From: Streptomyces justiciae
GTDB taxonomy: Bacteria; Actinomycetota; Actinomycetes; Streptomycetales; Streptomycetaceae
Assembly (NCBI RefSeq): GCF_015163075.1
Contig: NZ_JADDXU010000003.1
Location: forward strand, 124,001-188,000
Reading direction: 5' to 3'
Length of the DNA: 64,000 bases
Made by a program: the position numbers and the translations under genes. The notes under the pieces were generated by a model. It ran no database searches. It saw only the letters and a program-made list of their open reading frames with translations, and had not been told where the DNA came from. Below, one piece after another: positions 17,362-25,773 of this stretch (position 1 is its first letter; the number at the start of each line of letters is the position of its first letter).

Positions 17362-20004
17362 ATGGCATTCAATCACTTACCGGCAGGCGTGCACGACGCC
17401 TTGGTCCCATTGTCCGTCACGCCGGTGACACACTCGGTGCCGATGGCCAAGAATCACCGATCCGATCGATCCCCGACGGACGCCGTATCCCGGGTGGACC
17501 CGGGCACGGTGCTGGGCAGGCTCGCCTCGGGGCCGAGCCGTGCTTCGCGCATCACTCATACGGAGCACTTGCCCCCGCGCGAGGGCCGCCATGCCGTCTG
17601 GCCTGACCGGATTCGCCCGGAGGTCCTCGCGGCCGTCCAGGCGGCGGGCATCGAGCACCCCTGGGCCCACCAGGCACGCGCCGCGGAGCACGCCCTGGAC
17701 GGCGAGTCGGTGGTCGTCGCCACCGGCACCGCCTCCGGCAAGTCCCTGGCGTACCTCACGCCCGTCCTGTCGGCCCTCCTGGACGGCTCCGAGGCCCCGA
17801 ACGGCCGCGGCGCCACCGCGCTCTACCTCGCCCCGACGAAGGCGCTCGCGGCGGACCAGTGCCGTTCTGTGAAGGAACTTTCACAACCGCTGGGCAATTC
17901 AGTTCGACCAGCCGTCTACGACGGTGACACCCCGTTCGAGGAACGCGAGTGGATCCGCCAGTACGCCAACTACGTGCTGACCAACCCGGACATGCTGCAC
18001 CGCGGCATCCTCCCCTCCCACCCCCGCTGGTCCTCCTTCCTGAAGGCGCTCAAGTACGTCGTCATCGACGAGGTCCACACCTACCGCGGTGTCTTCGGCT
18101 CCCACGTCGCCCAGGTCCTGCGCCGGCTGCGCCGCCTCTGCGCCCGCTACGGCGCCTCCCCGGTCTTCCTGCTGGCCTCCGCGACCGCCGCCGAGCCCGC
18201 GGTCGCCGCCCGCCGCCTCACCGGCCTGCCGGTCGTCGAGGTCGCCGACGACGCCTCCCCGCGCGGCGAGCTGGTCTTCGCCCTCTGGGAGCCCCCGCTC
18301 ACCGAGATGCAGGGCGAGAAGGGCGCCCCGGTCCGCCGTACGGCCACCGCCGAGACGGCCGACCTCCTGACCGACCTGACGGTCCAGGGCGTCCGCTCGG
18401 TCGCCTTCGTCCGCTCCCGGCGCGGCGCCGAGCTCATCTCGGTCATCGCCCAGGAACGCCTGGCTGAGGTCGACCGCTCGCTGGCCCGCCGAGTGGCGGC
18501 GTACCGGGGCGGCTACCTCCCCGAGGAACGCCGCGCCCTGGAACAGGCCCTCCATTCGGGCGAGTTGCTGGGCCTGGCGGCGACGACGGCCCTGGAACTC
18601 GGCATCGACGTCTCGGGCTTGGACGCCGTCGTCATCGCCGGCTACCCGGGCACCCGCGCGTCCTTGTGGCAGCAGGCCGGCCGCGCGGGCCGCTCCGGCC
18701 AGGGCGCCCTGGCCGTCCTGGTCGCCCGCGACGACCCCCTGGACACCTTCCTCGTCCACCACCCCGAGGCCCTCTTCGACCGCCCCGTGGAGACGACGGT
18801 CCTCGACCCCGACAACCCCTACGTCCTCGCCCCGCACCTGTGCGCGGCGGCGGCGGAACTGCCGCTGACGGACGAGGACATGGACCTGTTCGGCCCGGCC
18901 TGTGAGGACCTGCTCCCGCAGCTGGAGGCCGCGAAGCTGCTGCGCCGGCGCACGAAGGCCTGGCACTGGACCCGCCGGGAGTCCGCCGCCGACCTCGCCG
19001 ACATCCGCGGCGGGGGCGGCCGCCCGGTGCAGATCGTCGAGTCCGGCACGGGCCGTCTGCTCGGCACGGTCGACGCGGGCGCGGCCCATACGACCGTCCA
19101 CGAGGGCGCGGTCCACCTCCACCAGGGCCGCACCTATCTCGTCCGGTCCCTGGACCTGGAGGACTCGGTGGCGCTGGTGGAGGAGGCCAACCCGCCGTAC
19201 TCGACCGTGGCCCGCGACACCACCGCCATCACCGTCCTGGAGACGGACGTCGAAGTCCCCTGGGGCCAGGGCCGGTTGTGCTACGGCTCCGTCGAGGTCA
19301 CCAATCAGGTCGTCTCCTTCCTGCGCAGACGTCTCATCACCGGTGAAGTCCTGGGCGAGACGAAACTCGACCTCCCTCCTCGTACGTTGCGCACGCGCGC
19401 GGTGTGGTGGACCGTCACCGAGGACCAGTTGGACGAGGCCCGCATCAACCCCGAGATCCTCGGCGGCGCCCTGCACGCCGCCGAACACGCCTCCATCGGC
19501 CTGCTCCCCCTCTTCGCGACCTGCGACCGCTGGGACATCGGCGGCGTCTCGATCCCCCTGCACCCCGACACGCTGCTGCCCACGGTCTTCGTCTACGACG
19601 GCCACCCCGGCGGCGCGGGCTTCGCGGAGCGCGCCTTCCACACCGCCCGCGCCTGGCTCACCGCCACCCGCGAGGCCATCGCCTCCTGCGAGTGCGACGC
19701 CGGCTGCCCGTCCTGCATCCAGTCCCCCAAGTGCGGCAACGGCAACGACCCGCTGCACAAGAGGGGGGCGGTGCGGTTGCTCACGGTGTTGTTGCGGGGG
19801 GCGCCAGCGGCGGGGGCGGCTGGGGAGGCGGGGGCCCAGGGACTGGCGGAGGCGGCTGTCAGGGAGGCGGAGTCCCAGGCGTCGGCGGAGAGGACGGCTG
19901 CGGAATCGGAGCCCCAGGGGCCGGCGGAGGGGCCGGCTCCGGAAGCGGTTCGCCAGGAACCGGCGCCGGAAGCGGCTGTTCCGCCGGTCCCGCCCGGGCC
20001 CTGA
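17362..20004 (+). CDS. DEAD/DEAH-box DNA helicase with DUF1998 (MrfA/YprA/Hrq1-like)
   Basis: 880 aa superfamily 2 helicase. Walker A is TGTASGKS (121-128), Walker B DEVH (236-239), motif III ASAT, and motif VI QQAGRAGRSG. The C-terminal DUF1998 carries the four-cysteine signature CECDAGCPSC..SPKCGNGNDPLHK that binds zinc in B. subtilis MrfA, a mitomycin-crosslink repair helicase. After about residue 800 there is an Ala/Glu/Pro-rich tail (PEAVRQEPAPEAA). That tail's last 146 bp overlap the end of the opposite-strand TadG-like gene. The start ATG lacks a clear Shine-Dalgarno; an in-frame ATG at codon 28 is an alternative. Confidence 0.9.
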   Translation: MAFNHLPAGVHDALVPLSVTPVTHSVPMAKNHRSDRSPTDAVSRVDPGTVLGRLASGPSRASRITHTEHLPPREGRHAVWPDRIRPEVLAAVQAAGIEHPWAHQARAAEHALDGESVVVATGTASGKSLAYLTPVLSALLDGSEAPNGRGATALYLAPTKALAADQCRSVKELSQPLGNSVRPAVYDGDTPFEEREWIRQYANYVLTNPDMLHRGILPSHPRWSSFLKALKYVVIDEVHTYRGVFGSHVAQVLRRLRRLCARYGASPVFLLASATAAEPAVAARRLTGLPVVEVADDASPRGELVFALWEPPLTEMQGEKGAPVRRTATAETADLLTDLTVQGVRSVAFVRSRRGAELISVIAQERLAEVDRSLARRVAAYRGGYLPEERRALEQALHSGELLGLAATTALELGIDVSGLDAVVIAGYPGTRASLWQQAGRAGRSGQGALAVLVARDDPLDTFLVHHPEALFDRPVETTVLDPDNPYVLAPHLCAAAAELPLTDEDMDLFGPACEDLLPQLEAAKLLRRRTKAWHWTRRESAADLADIRGGGGRPVQIVESGTGRLLGTVDAGAAHTTVHEGAVHLHQGRTYLVRSLDLEDSVALVEEANPPYSTVARDTTAITVLETDVEVPWGQGRLCYGSVEVTNQVVSFLRRRLITGEVLGETKLDLPPRTLRTRAVWWTVTEDQLDEARINPEILGGALHAAEHASIGLLPLFATCDRWDIGGVSIPLHPDTLLPTVFVYDGHPGGAGFAERAFHTARAWLTATREAIASCECDAGCPSCIQSPKCGNGNDPLHKRGAVRLLTVLLRGAPAAGAAGEAGAQGLAEAAVREAESQASAERTAAESEPQGPAEGPAPEAVRQEPAPEAAVPPVPPGP

Positions 20005-20371
20005 CCTCCGCCGCGAACGGCCCCCGCCCTGCCGCCGCCGTCACGTCCGAGACCTCACCCACCAGCGCGCACCGCACGAGCCGCGTGCCCTGCGCCCGGG
20101 CCACCCGAGCGGCCCGGGCGCAGGCCTCCGTACCGCCCTCCGCCCAGTGGTCCGCCGCCGCGAGCGCCGCCAGATCCGCGCCGCGCGCCGCACGATGCCG
20201 GGTCACCACGGCCTGCCCCAGGGCGAGCACGACCCCGAACACCACGCACAGCACGGCGATCGCACCGACGCTCCACACGGTGGCGGAGCCGCGGTCGGAA
20301 CCGACACCCCGCCGGCGTGCGGAGCCACGGTCGGAGCAGACACCCCGTCGGCGCACGCCGCGCCCGCTCAT
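19859..20371 (-). CDS. TadG-like pseudopilin / Rv3654c-family TadE-like protein
   Basis: 170 aa. The N-terminus has two DRGSA repeats (GVCSDRGSARRRGVGSDRGS), then ATVWSVGAIAVLCVVFGVVL, a single hydrophobic helix with pseudopilin character. AARGADLAALAAADHW follows, which is the usual signature of these Tad-locus proteins. The last 45 residues are Pro-rich (PLPEPAPPPAPGAPIPQP). The ATG overlaps the TadE stop by 4 bp, so the genes are translationally coupled. The 3' end overlaps the converging helicase gene by 146 bp. It is probably a minor pilus or secretion component at the membrane. Confidence 0.85.
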   Translation of the reverse strand: MSGRGVRRRGVCSDRGSARRRGVGSDRGSATVWSVGAIAVLCVVFGVVLALGQAVVTRHRAARGADLAALAAADHWAEGGTEACARAARVARAQGTRLVRCALVGEVSDVTAAAGRGPFAAEVRARAGPAEQPLPAPVPGEPLPEPAPPPAPGAPIPQPSSPPTPGTPPP

Positions 20372-20724
20372 GGCCCGCCCTCCACCGAGGCCACGGCCTC
20401 CTCCCGCACCTCGAACGGCAACCCGCGCAGCACCGGCGGCTTGGCCACGACCACCACCCGGACCTGCGTCTCCTCCCGGCTGACCGTGACCTTCGCCCCG
20501 CGCGGCGCCGCACCACGGGCCACCTCGACGACCGCGTCGGCCGGGTCCTCCCGAGCCGCGGCCCGGGCCCCTGTCCGAGCCGCGTCCACGCACTGGATCT
20601 GGGCGGCCACCACGAGCAGCCCCCACACCAGTGCCGTGGCGAACATCACCAGCACGGGCAGCACCACGGCCGACTCCGCCGTCACGAACCCCCGGTCCGC
20701 GCGGGCCCGTTCACATCCGCGCAT
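20368..20724 (-). CDS. tadE: TadE-family pseudopilin
   Basis: 118 aa. DRGFVTAESAVVLPVLVMFA is the TadE motif (E following the cleavage-like site). A single membrane helix follows, then CVDAARTGARAAARED, which is also typical of TadE. The rest is a small beta-rich exterior domain (VTVSREETQVRVVVVAKPP). It overlaps the DUF4244 gene by 14 bp upstream and the TadG-like gene by 4 bp downstream. In Tad systems TadE/TadF/TadG are minor pseudopilins assembled by TadA/B/C. Confidence 0.9.
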   Translation of the reverse strand: MRGCERARADRGFVTAESAVVLPVLVMFATALVWGLLVVAAQIQCVDAARTGARAAAREDPADAVVEVARGAAPRGAKVTVSREETQVRVVVVAKPPVLRGLPFEVREEAVASVEGGP

Positions 20725-20899
20725 CGAGGGCCTGCTTCACGATGCCCTGGAGCTCCGCGCTGACGGCCCCGCTGGTCACCACTTTGTAGAGGACGACCGC
20801 GAACGCCACCGCCGCGACGATGCCCATCGCGTACTCCGAGGTGACCATCCCCGTGTCCTTCCGCGCCGCCCGAAGCCGCGCGAGTACCACCTTGCACAT
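20711..20899 (-). CDS. DUF4244 Flp-like pilin
   Basis: 62 aa. A short basic leader (MCKVVLARLRAARKDTG) precedes MVTSEYAMGIVAAVAFAVVL, a hydrophobic helix with Glu at position 5 after a Gly-Met junction. This is the layout of Flp/type IVb prepilins, cut after Gly by a prepilin peptidase. The C-terminus is short (SAELQGIVKQALDARM). Actinomycetes carry it as DUF4244 at Tad loci. It is likely the major pilin; no prepilin peptidase gene is nearby. Confidence 0.88.
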   Translation of the reverse strand: MCKVVLARLRAARKDTGMVTSEYAMGIVAAVAFAVVLYKVVTSGAVSAELQGIVKQALDARM

Positions 20900-20930
20900 C
20901 TCAACCCCCGTAAGGATCAGCTCTGTTGCC

Positions 20931-21002
20931 TACTGCTTCTCTGTTGCGAACTGCTTCTGTGATGCGAACTGCTTCTGTGATGCCTACTGCTTCGCGATCA
21001 CC
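20931..21002. repeat. 18-bp tandem repeat, about four copies, upstream of the pilin gene
   Basis: Units (t/a)actgcttct(c/g)tg(t/a)tgc(g/c) begin at 20931, 20949, 20967 and 20985, a strict 18-bp period; the last unit is degenerate. They fill the 127-bp gap between tadC's stop and the DUF4244 start. Confidence 0.8.
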
Positions 21003-21026
21003 GGAACCGCTTCACCCCCGCCCCCG

Positions 21027-21812
21027 TCATCCACCACCCCCTCCCATGGCCGCGCCCGCCAGTCCGATCACGATGGGCAGCACCCCCACCGCGATGAACG
21101 CGGGCAGAAAGCACAGCCCCACCGGCGCGGTCACGAGGACGGCGGCCCTCCGGGCCCGTGCCGTCGCGGTACGCGCCCAGTCGGCCCGGGCTTCCGCGGC
21201 GATCCGGGCGACGGGGACGGCGGCGGGCAGCCCGGAGACGTCGGCCCGTTCCAGCAGCCGCGCCAGCGGCCCCGCACCCGGCATCGAGGCCAACCGCCGC
21301 CAGGCGTCGCCGGGTTCACCACCCAGCCGCACCTCCGCCGCACCCCGCGCCAGCCCTTCCCCGACCGGGCCGCCCAGCGCCTCGCCCACGGCCTGCGCCG
21401 CGACCACCGGACCGGCACCGGCCGCGATACAGGCCGCCAGCAGATCAGCCGCGAGCGGCAGTTGACGCGCGGCCTCTCCGACGTCGTACTCCTCCTCGGC
21501 GCCCGCGACCGTCTGCCGCCTCCGCCACCACCACAGCCCGGCGGCGACGCCCAGCCCGACGGCGACCCCGGCCGCACCCCCGACGAGAGCCCAGCCGCCG
21601 GCCACCACCCCCACCGAGGGCAGCCACCGCCGTACGGCCGTCCGCATGTCACCCCGCGGCCCGGCGTCCCGCGCCTCCCGCGCCACCAACCGGGCCAGCC
21701 GCCGCCGAACCCGCCGCTCGCGGCGAACCCCCTCGACCCACCTCGCGACCCACGCGAGAACCAGCAAGGCCCCCACCACCGCCCCCAGCCTGTGGACAAC
21801 TTCCGCACTCAC
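21027..21812 (-). CDS. tadC: TadC-like type II secretion F domain protein
   Basis: 261 aa from GTG with GGAGGAGGG just upstream. An N-terminal membrane helix (VVHRLGAVVGALLVLAWVA) comes first, then a second pair of helices. The T2SSF cytoplasmic domain follows (LPLAADLLAACIAAGAGPVV, MPGAGPLARLLERADVSGLP), then two C-terminal helices ending GLAGAAMGGGGG. Together with TadB it would form the inner-membrane platform of the Tad apparatus. 100 bp separate it from tadB. Confidence 0.87.
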   Translation of the reverse strand: MSAEVVHRLGAVVGALLVLAWVARWVEGVRRERRVRRRLARLVAREARDAGPRGDMRTAVRRWLPSVGVVAGGWALVGGAAGVAVGLGVAAGLWWWRRRQTVAGAEEEYDVGEAARQLPLAADLLAACIAAGAGPVVAAQAVGEALGGPVGEGLARGAAEVRLGGEPGDAWRRLASMPGAGPLARLLERADVSGLPAAVPVARIAAEARADWARTATARARRAAVLVTAPVGLCFLPAFIAVGVLPIVIGLAGAAMGGGGG

Positions 21813-21912
21813 AGCACCCTCCTCCGCACACCCCGACGCTCCAGGCCGCCACCGCCCCTTGCCCGCCTCGCACCAGCCCGCAAGACGGCCCTTCTCCCAC
21901 CCCGCCCCCGTC

Positions 21913-22785
21913 TCACAGCGCCTCCGCTCCCCGCACGATCCGCATCGCCCACCACATCCCCAGTCCCTCCAGCACCCCGCCCACCACCAGGCATCCCAGC
22001 CCCGGTCCGGTGTGCAGCAGGACATGGAGCGGGTCGGAGCCGAGGGCCGTGCCGAGGAGCAGGCCCAGGACCGGCAGGCCGGCGAGCATCAGGGCCGTGG
22101 AGCGGGCGCCCGCCAACTGGGCACGCAGGTCGGCGCGTTGGTCCCGCTCGGCACGCAACGCCGCTTCGAGCCGGTCGACCCCGGCGGCCAGCCCCGCACC
22201 CCGGTCCACGGCGACCCGCCAGCACGCCGCGAGCCCCAGCAGCCCACCGGCGCCCGGCTGCCGTGCCGCCGCCGCGAGCGCGTCCGGCACGTCACCACCG
22301 AACCGCGCCGCCGCCAGCACCGCCGACTGGGCGTCACCGAGCCCGTCGCAGTCACGGGCCGCCCGCAGCAGTGCCTCGCCCGGCTGCCGCCCGGCCCGCA
22401 CCTCCCCGGCGAGCACCCCGCACAGCGCGATGACCGCGTCCCCGCGCCGCTCCCGGGCCTGCCGCTCCCGCCGGGCCCACCGCACCCGCCGCAGCAACGG
22501 CACCCCGGCCAGCCCCACGACGAGCGGCACCACCGAGGCCCCCAGCACCGCGAGCACCGCCCCGGCTGCCGCCGACCACCACTCGGCCCCCAGCCTCCCC
22601 CGCAACCGCCGCACCTCGCCGCCCAGTTGCCCCCACAGCGGCGGCCCGGTCCCGGCCACACCACCGCTCCCCGCGAGCAGCAACCGCGCCCTCCGAGCAC
22701 CGACATGGGGCCCGCCCAGCAACCAGACCACCGCCCCGACGCAGGCCACGGCAGCACCGGCCGACATCTCACTCACCCCGGTCAT
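21913..22785 (-). CDS. tadB: TadB-like type II secretion F domain protein
   Basis: 290 aa. The start ATG before TGVSEMSAG has TCGGAGAGGG upstream and overlaps the tadA stop by 17 bp. N-terminal helices (AGAVLAVLGASVVPLVVGLA) precede the T2SSF domain (ALCGVLAGEVRAGRQPGEAL, ARFGGDVPDALAAAARQPG). Paired C-terminal helices follow (TALMLAGLPVLGLLLGTALG, GLGCLVVGGVLEGLGMWW). It is the platform partner of TadC. Confidence 0.88.
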   Translation of the reverse strand: MTGVSEMSAGAAVACVGAVVWLLGGPHVGARRARLLLAGSGGVAGTGPPLWGQLGGEVRRLRGRLGAEWWSAAAGAVLAVLGASVVPLVVGLAGVPLLRRVRWARRERQARERRGDAVIALCGVLAGEVRAGRQPGEALLRAARDCDGLGDAQSAVLAAARFGGDVPDALAAAARQPGAGGLLGLAACWRVAVDRGAGLAAGVDRLEAALRAERDQRADLRAQLAGARSTALMLAGLPVLGLLLGTALGSDPLHVLLHTGPGLGCLVVGGVLEGLGMWWAMRIVRGAEAL

Positions 22786-24088
22786 GGCATCCCTCTCCGA
22801 GCAGCCCCCGCAGCCGCTCCCATCCCCGCTCGTACGCGAAGCCCTCCACGCCCCACCGCAGCGCCGGCACCGTGCGCACCAGCCCCGACGGGTCCCGTTC
22901 CAGCACCCGCACCTCGGCGATCCGTCGTCGCCCGGTCCGGTCGCGCACCAGGTGCAGCACCACCGACAGCGCGGCCGCCACCTGGGAGTGCAGCGCGGCC
23001 CGGTCGAGTCCGGCGGCCGTGCCCAGCGCCTCCAGGCGGGCCGGCACATCGGCGGCGGCGTTCGCGTGGACCGTCCCGCAGCCGCCTTCGTGGCCGGTGT
23101 TCAACGCGGCCAGCAGATGCACTACTTCAGGCCCCCGCACCTCGCCCACGACGAGCCGGTCCGGCCGCATCCGCAGCGCCTGCCGCACCAGGTCCTGGAG
23201 CGTGACCAGGCCCGCGCCCTCCTGGTTGGCCGGTCTGCTCTCCAAGCGGACGACGTGCGGATGGTCGGGCCGCAGTTCCGCCGAGTCCTCGGCGAGCACG
23301 ATCCGCTCCCCGGGCCCGACCAGCCCCAGCAGCGCGCTCAGCAGCGTCGTCTTGCCGGTGCCGGTCCCGCCGCTGATGAGGAACGACAGCCGCGCGTCGA
23401 CCAGCGCCCGCAGCACCCGGTCCCCGCCCGGCGGCACGGTGCCCGCCGCCACCAGCTCGTCGAGCGTGAACGCGCGCGGCCGCACGACCCGCAGCGACAG
23501 ACACGTGCAGTCGACGGCCACCGGAGGCAGCACCGCGTGCAACCGCGTCCCGTCGGGCAGCCGGGCGTCCGCCCACGGCCGTGCGTCGTCGAGGCGCCGC
23601 CCGGCCACCGCGGCCAGCCGCTGCGCGAGGCGTCGTACGGCCGCAGCGTCGGGAAAGGAGACCCCGGTCAGCTCCAGCCCGCCGCCCCGGTCCACCCAGA
23701 CCCGGTCCGGCGCCGACACCAGGACGTCGGTGACGTACGGGTCGGCGAGCAGCGGCTCCAGCGGCCCGCTGCCGACCAGCTCGGACCGCAGCCGCGCGGC
23801 GGCGCCCAGGACTTCGGCGTCCCCGAGCACCCGCCCCTGTTCACGCAGCGCCTGCGCCACGCGCGCGGGCGTCGGTTCGGCCCCGCTCTCGGCAAGCCAC
23901 TGCCGTACGCCGTCGAGCAGTTCCGGAGCCATGTCGGCCCCGTCCTGTGCCCGGCCGAACGCACCCGGCCCCGCGTCCGCGCCACCCCGCGCGCCCTCGG
24001 CCACCCCCGGCCCGCCGCCCCGCGCGCCCTCGAACACTCCCGGTACGCCACGCGCGCGTGCCCACTCGTCCTCCAGCACCGTGGTCAT
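22769..24088 (-). CDS. tadA: TadA secretion/pilus assembly ATPase
   Basis: 439 aa hexameric ATPase of the VirB11/GspE class. Walker A SGGTGTGKTTLLSALL lies near residue 240, an acidic RIVLAEDSAEL box follows, and the Walker B/His region reads LRMRPDRLVVGEVRGPEVV with NTGHEGGCGTVHANAA. The N-terminal Gly/Ala/Glu-rich 55 residues (ARGGGPGVAEGARGG) are disordered. ATG overlaps the ssd stop by 4 bp. It powers assembly of the DUF4244 pilin through TadB/TadC. Confidence 0.93.
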   Translation of the reverse strand: MTTVLEDEWARARGVPGVFEGARGGGPGVAEGARGGADAGPGAFGRAQDGADMAPELLDGVRQWLAESGAEPTPARVAQALREQGRVLGDAEVLGAAARLRSELVGSGPLEPLLADPYVTDVLVSAPDRVWVDRGGGLELTGVSFPDAAAVRRLAQRLAAVAGRRLDDARPWADARLPDGTRLHAVLPPVAVDCTCLSLRVVRPRAFTLDELVAAGTVPPGGDRVLRALVDARLSFLISGGTGTGKTTLLSALLGLVGPGERIVLAEDSAELRPDHPHVVRLESRPANQEGAGLVTLQDLVRQALRMRPDRLVVGEVRGPEVVHLLAALNTGHEGGCGTVHANAAADVPARLEALGTAAGLDRAALHSQVAAALSVVLHLVRDRTGRRRIAEVRVLERDPSGLVRTVPALRWGVEGFAYERGWERLRGLLGEGCHDRGE

Positions 24089-25179
24089 GCCGCCTCCACC
24101 AGTGCCCGCTCCCAGAACTCCTTGCAGAACCGCGTCAGCGGCCCCCTCCCGGCGCCGGGCGGTGTCCTGGTCTCGTGCGGGCGCAGCAGGCCCGCCTCGA
24201 CCGGCACCTCGCCCACCAGGGGCAGGCCGAGCAGCCGTGCCACCTCCCGGTCGTCGAGTCCGGGCGCGTACGGCCCCCGTACCGCCACCCGCAGGTCGCG
24301 TACGACCATCCCGACCGCGGAGGCCACCCGCCCGGCCGCCGCGACGGCCCGCAGTTCGGCGGGGACGACGAGGATGCCGAGGTCGAGCTGGGCGAGCGTC
24401 TCGGCCACACCGCCGTCGATACGGCGGGGCAGGTCGACGACGACCGTGCCGCCCCGGCGCCGGGCCGCGGCGAGCACCGCGCGGACGGCCTGCGGCGGGA
24501 CGGCGACGCAGTCGCCGCGGTCCCAGCTGAGCACCCGCAGGGAGTGCAGCTCGGGCAGCGACTCCTCCAGGGCGCCGCCGCCGACCCTGCCGCGCGAGGC
24601 GGCGAACGCCGGCCAGCGCAGCCCCTCGGCGGTCTCCCCGCCGAGCAGTACGTCGAGTCCGCCGCCCAGCGGATCGGCGTCCACGAGCAGGGTGCGCAGT
24701 CCCTCCCGCGCGGAGGTGACGGCGAGCGCACACGCGAGCGTGGAGGCTCCGGCCCCGCCCCGGCCGCCGATGACGCCGACGGTGAGGGCGGGCCGGCCGA
24801 CGCCTTCGGCGACGTCGGCGATCCGGTCGACGAGCCACTGCTCGCCGTCGGGCAGCATCAGGACGTGGTCGGCGCCGATCTCGACGGCCCGGCGCCACAC
24901 CCCGGAGTCGTCCTGGTCCCTGCCGACGAGGACCACCCCGCCTCTGCGCGCGGCGCCCCGCACCCGTCGTACGGCGTCGTCGCCGACCAGGACGAGCGGC
25001 GCGGCCTCCCATCGGTCCCGCGGCTCGGGCACCCCTGGGTGCACCTCGGGTGTGGCGCCGGCCGCCGCGCAGAGCCGGAGCAGGTCGTCGAGGAGCCCGG
25101 GGTCCTCGGTGATGATCAATGGTCCGCCCTGTCGCCCTCCGGCGCCGGACGGCGGATCGTGTGTGACGGCTGCGGCCAC
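24085..25179 (-). CDS. ssd: Septum-site-determining protein Ssd / CpaE-TadZ-like ATPase
   Basis: 364 aa. A receiver-like N-terminal domain (PLIITEDPGLLDDLLRLC, then AAPLVLVGDDAV) is followed by a MinD/ParA fold: LTVGVIGGRGGAGASTLACA, LLVDADPLGGGLDVLLG, TVVVDLPRRIDGG. The P-loop GGRGGAGAST lacks the canonical GK(S/T) lysine, as in TadZ-type proteins that localise Tad machinery but hydrolyse ATP poorly. I place the start at GTG 25179, nine bases after AAGGGGG; ATG 25188 and 25203 are in frame but poorly spaced. First gene of the Tad operon. Confidence 0.87.
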   Translation of the reverse strand: MAAAVTHDPPSGAGGRQGGPLIITEDPGLLDDLLRLCAAAGATPEVHPGVPEPRDRWEAAPLVLVGDDAVRRVRGAARRGGVVLVGRDQDDSGVWRRAVEIGADHVLMLPDGEQWLVDRIADVAEGVGRPALTVGVIGGRGGAGASTLACALAVTSAREGLRTLLVDADPLGGGLDVLLGGETAEGLRWPAFAASRGRVGGGALEESLPELHSLRVLSWDRGDCVAVPPQAVRAVLAAARRRGGTVVVDLPRRIDGGVAETLAQLDLGILVVPAELRAVAAAGRVASAVGMVVRDLRVAVRGPYAPGLDDREVARLLGLPLVGEVPVEAGLLRPHETRTPPGAGRGPLTRFCKEFWERALVEAA

Positions 25180-25773
25180 GCTTTCCATCCCCCTTCGCTG
25201 CATCTCGCGAGGGCACCAAGGGCCTCGCGATTCCCGAACGTGTGAAGAACCGGCAACCGGCCTCCATATGAACGGCCGATAGGAACCGGCCAAACGCGGC
25301 CGACTAACCGGATCCGGCCATCAAGTCGGCGCCGGCGGGCCGCGCTGGAATCACGGTGCAACGCAGCGGGAAATAAAGTGGATCTTGGTCAATATCTGTG
25401 GACAACTCGGCCGTTGTGAATATGTCCGTCACCCGAACCGGTGAGCTGTACACCGATCCGTACCGACCTCTGTGCGACTTCCGCAGAGCAGCGCTACAGC
25501 TACGGACGGTGACGGATCATGGGCACGCGAAAGAGGCGGCCGAAGCCGCCTCGGTGCGGCGGTCCAGTCGCCTGCGAAGAGGGGAAAACCCACCCGGACA
25601 TGCGACGACCCCCACCGGGGGGGAGAGTGGGGGTCGTCTCCACGGCCGACTCGGGGGGGGAGGAGCCGGGCCGGGTTAGCACGGTCGCGAACGATCCGTG
25701 ACTTCCATGGTGTACCCGAGAGCCCTCTCAGGCAAACCCACGCGCCCCACCTTACGCCGAATGGGCTGCGCCT
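25180..25773. other. Intergenic region between ssd and the HAD gene
   Basis: 594 bp divergent promoter region without a convincing gene. Visible items are a 9-mer TGTGGACAA (25397-25405), the reverse complement of the preferred Streptomyces DnaA box; a 12-bp perfect hairpin at 25604-25638; poly-G tracts (25655-25662); and a small gagag-ccc-tctc hairpin at about 25718-25729 close to the HAD start. Confidence 0.7.
25604..25638 (+). other. Perfect 12-bp hairpin in the HAD gene leader
   Basis: gacgacccccac (25604-25615) pairs perfectly with gtgggggtcgtc (25627-25638) around an 11-nt G-rich loop. It lies about 135 bp upstream of the HAD start. It could be an attenuator or a terminator for a short leader RNA. 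Confidence 0.5.

Noticed and set aside
22769..25267. 832-residue extension of tadA
   Set aside because: The N-terminal ~390 residues are the out-of-frame translation of ssd; the true start is the ATG at 24088 overlapping the ssd stop.
25718..25735. Glycine-riboswitch-like 3' element (gagag...ctctcaggcaaa)
   Set aside because: Only the terminal ctctcaggcaaa fragment is seen; no glycine-binding core (ggcgccgaagg-type loop) is present, and the following gene is a HAD phosphatase.
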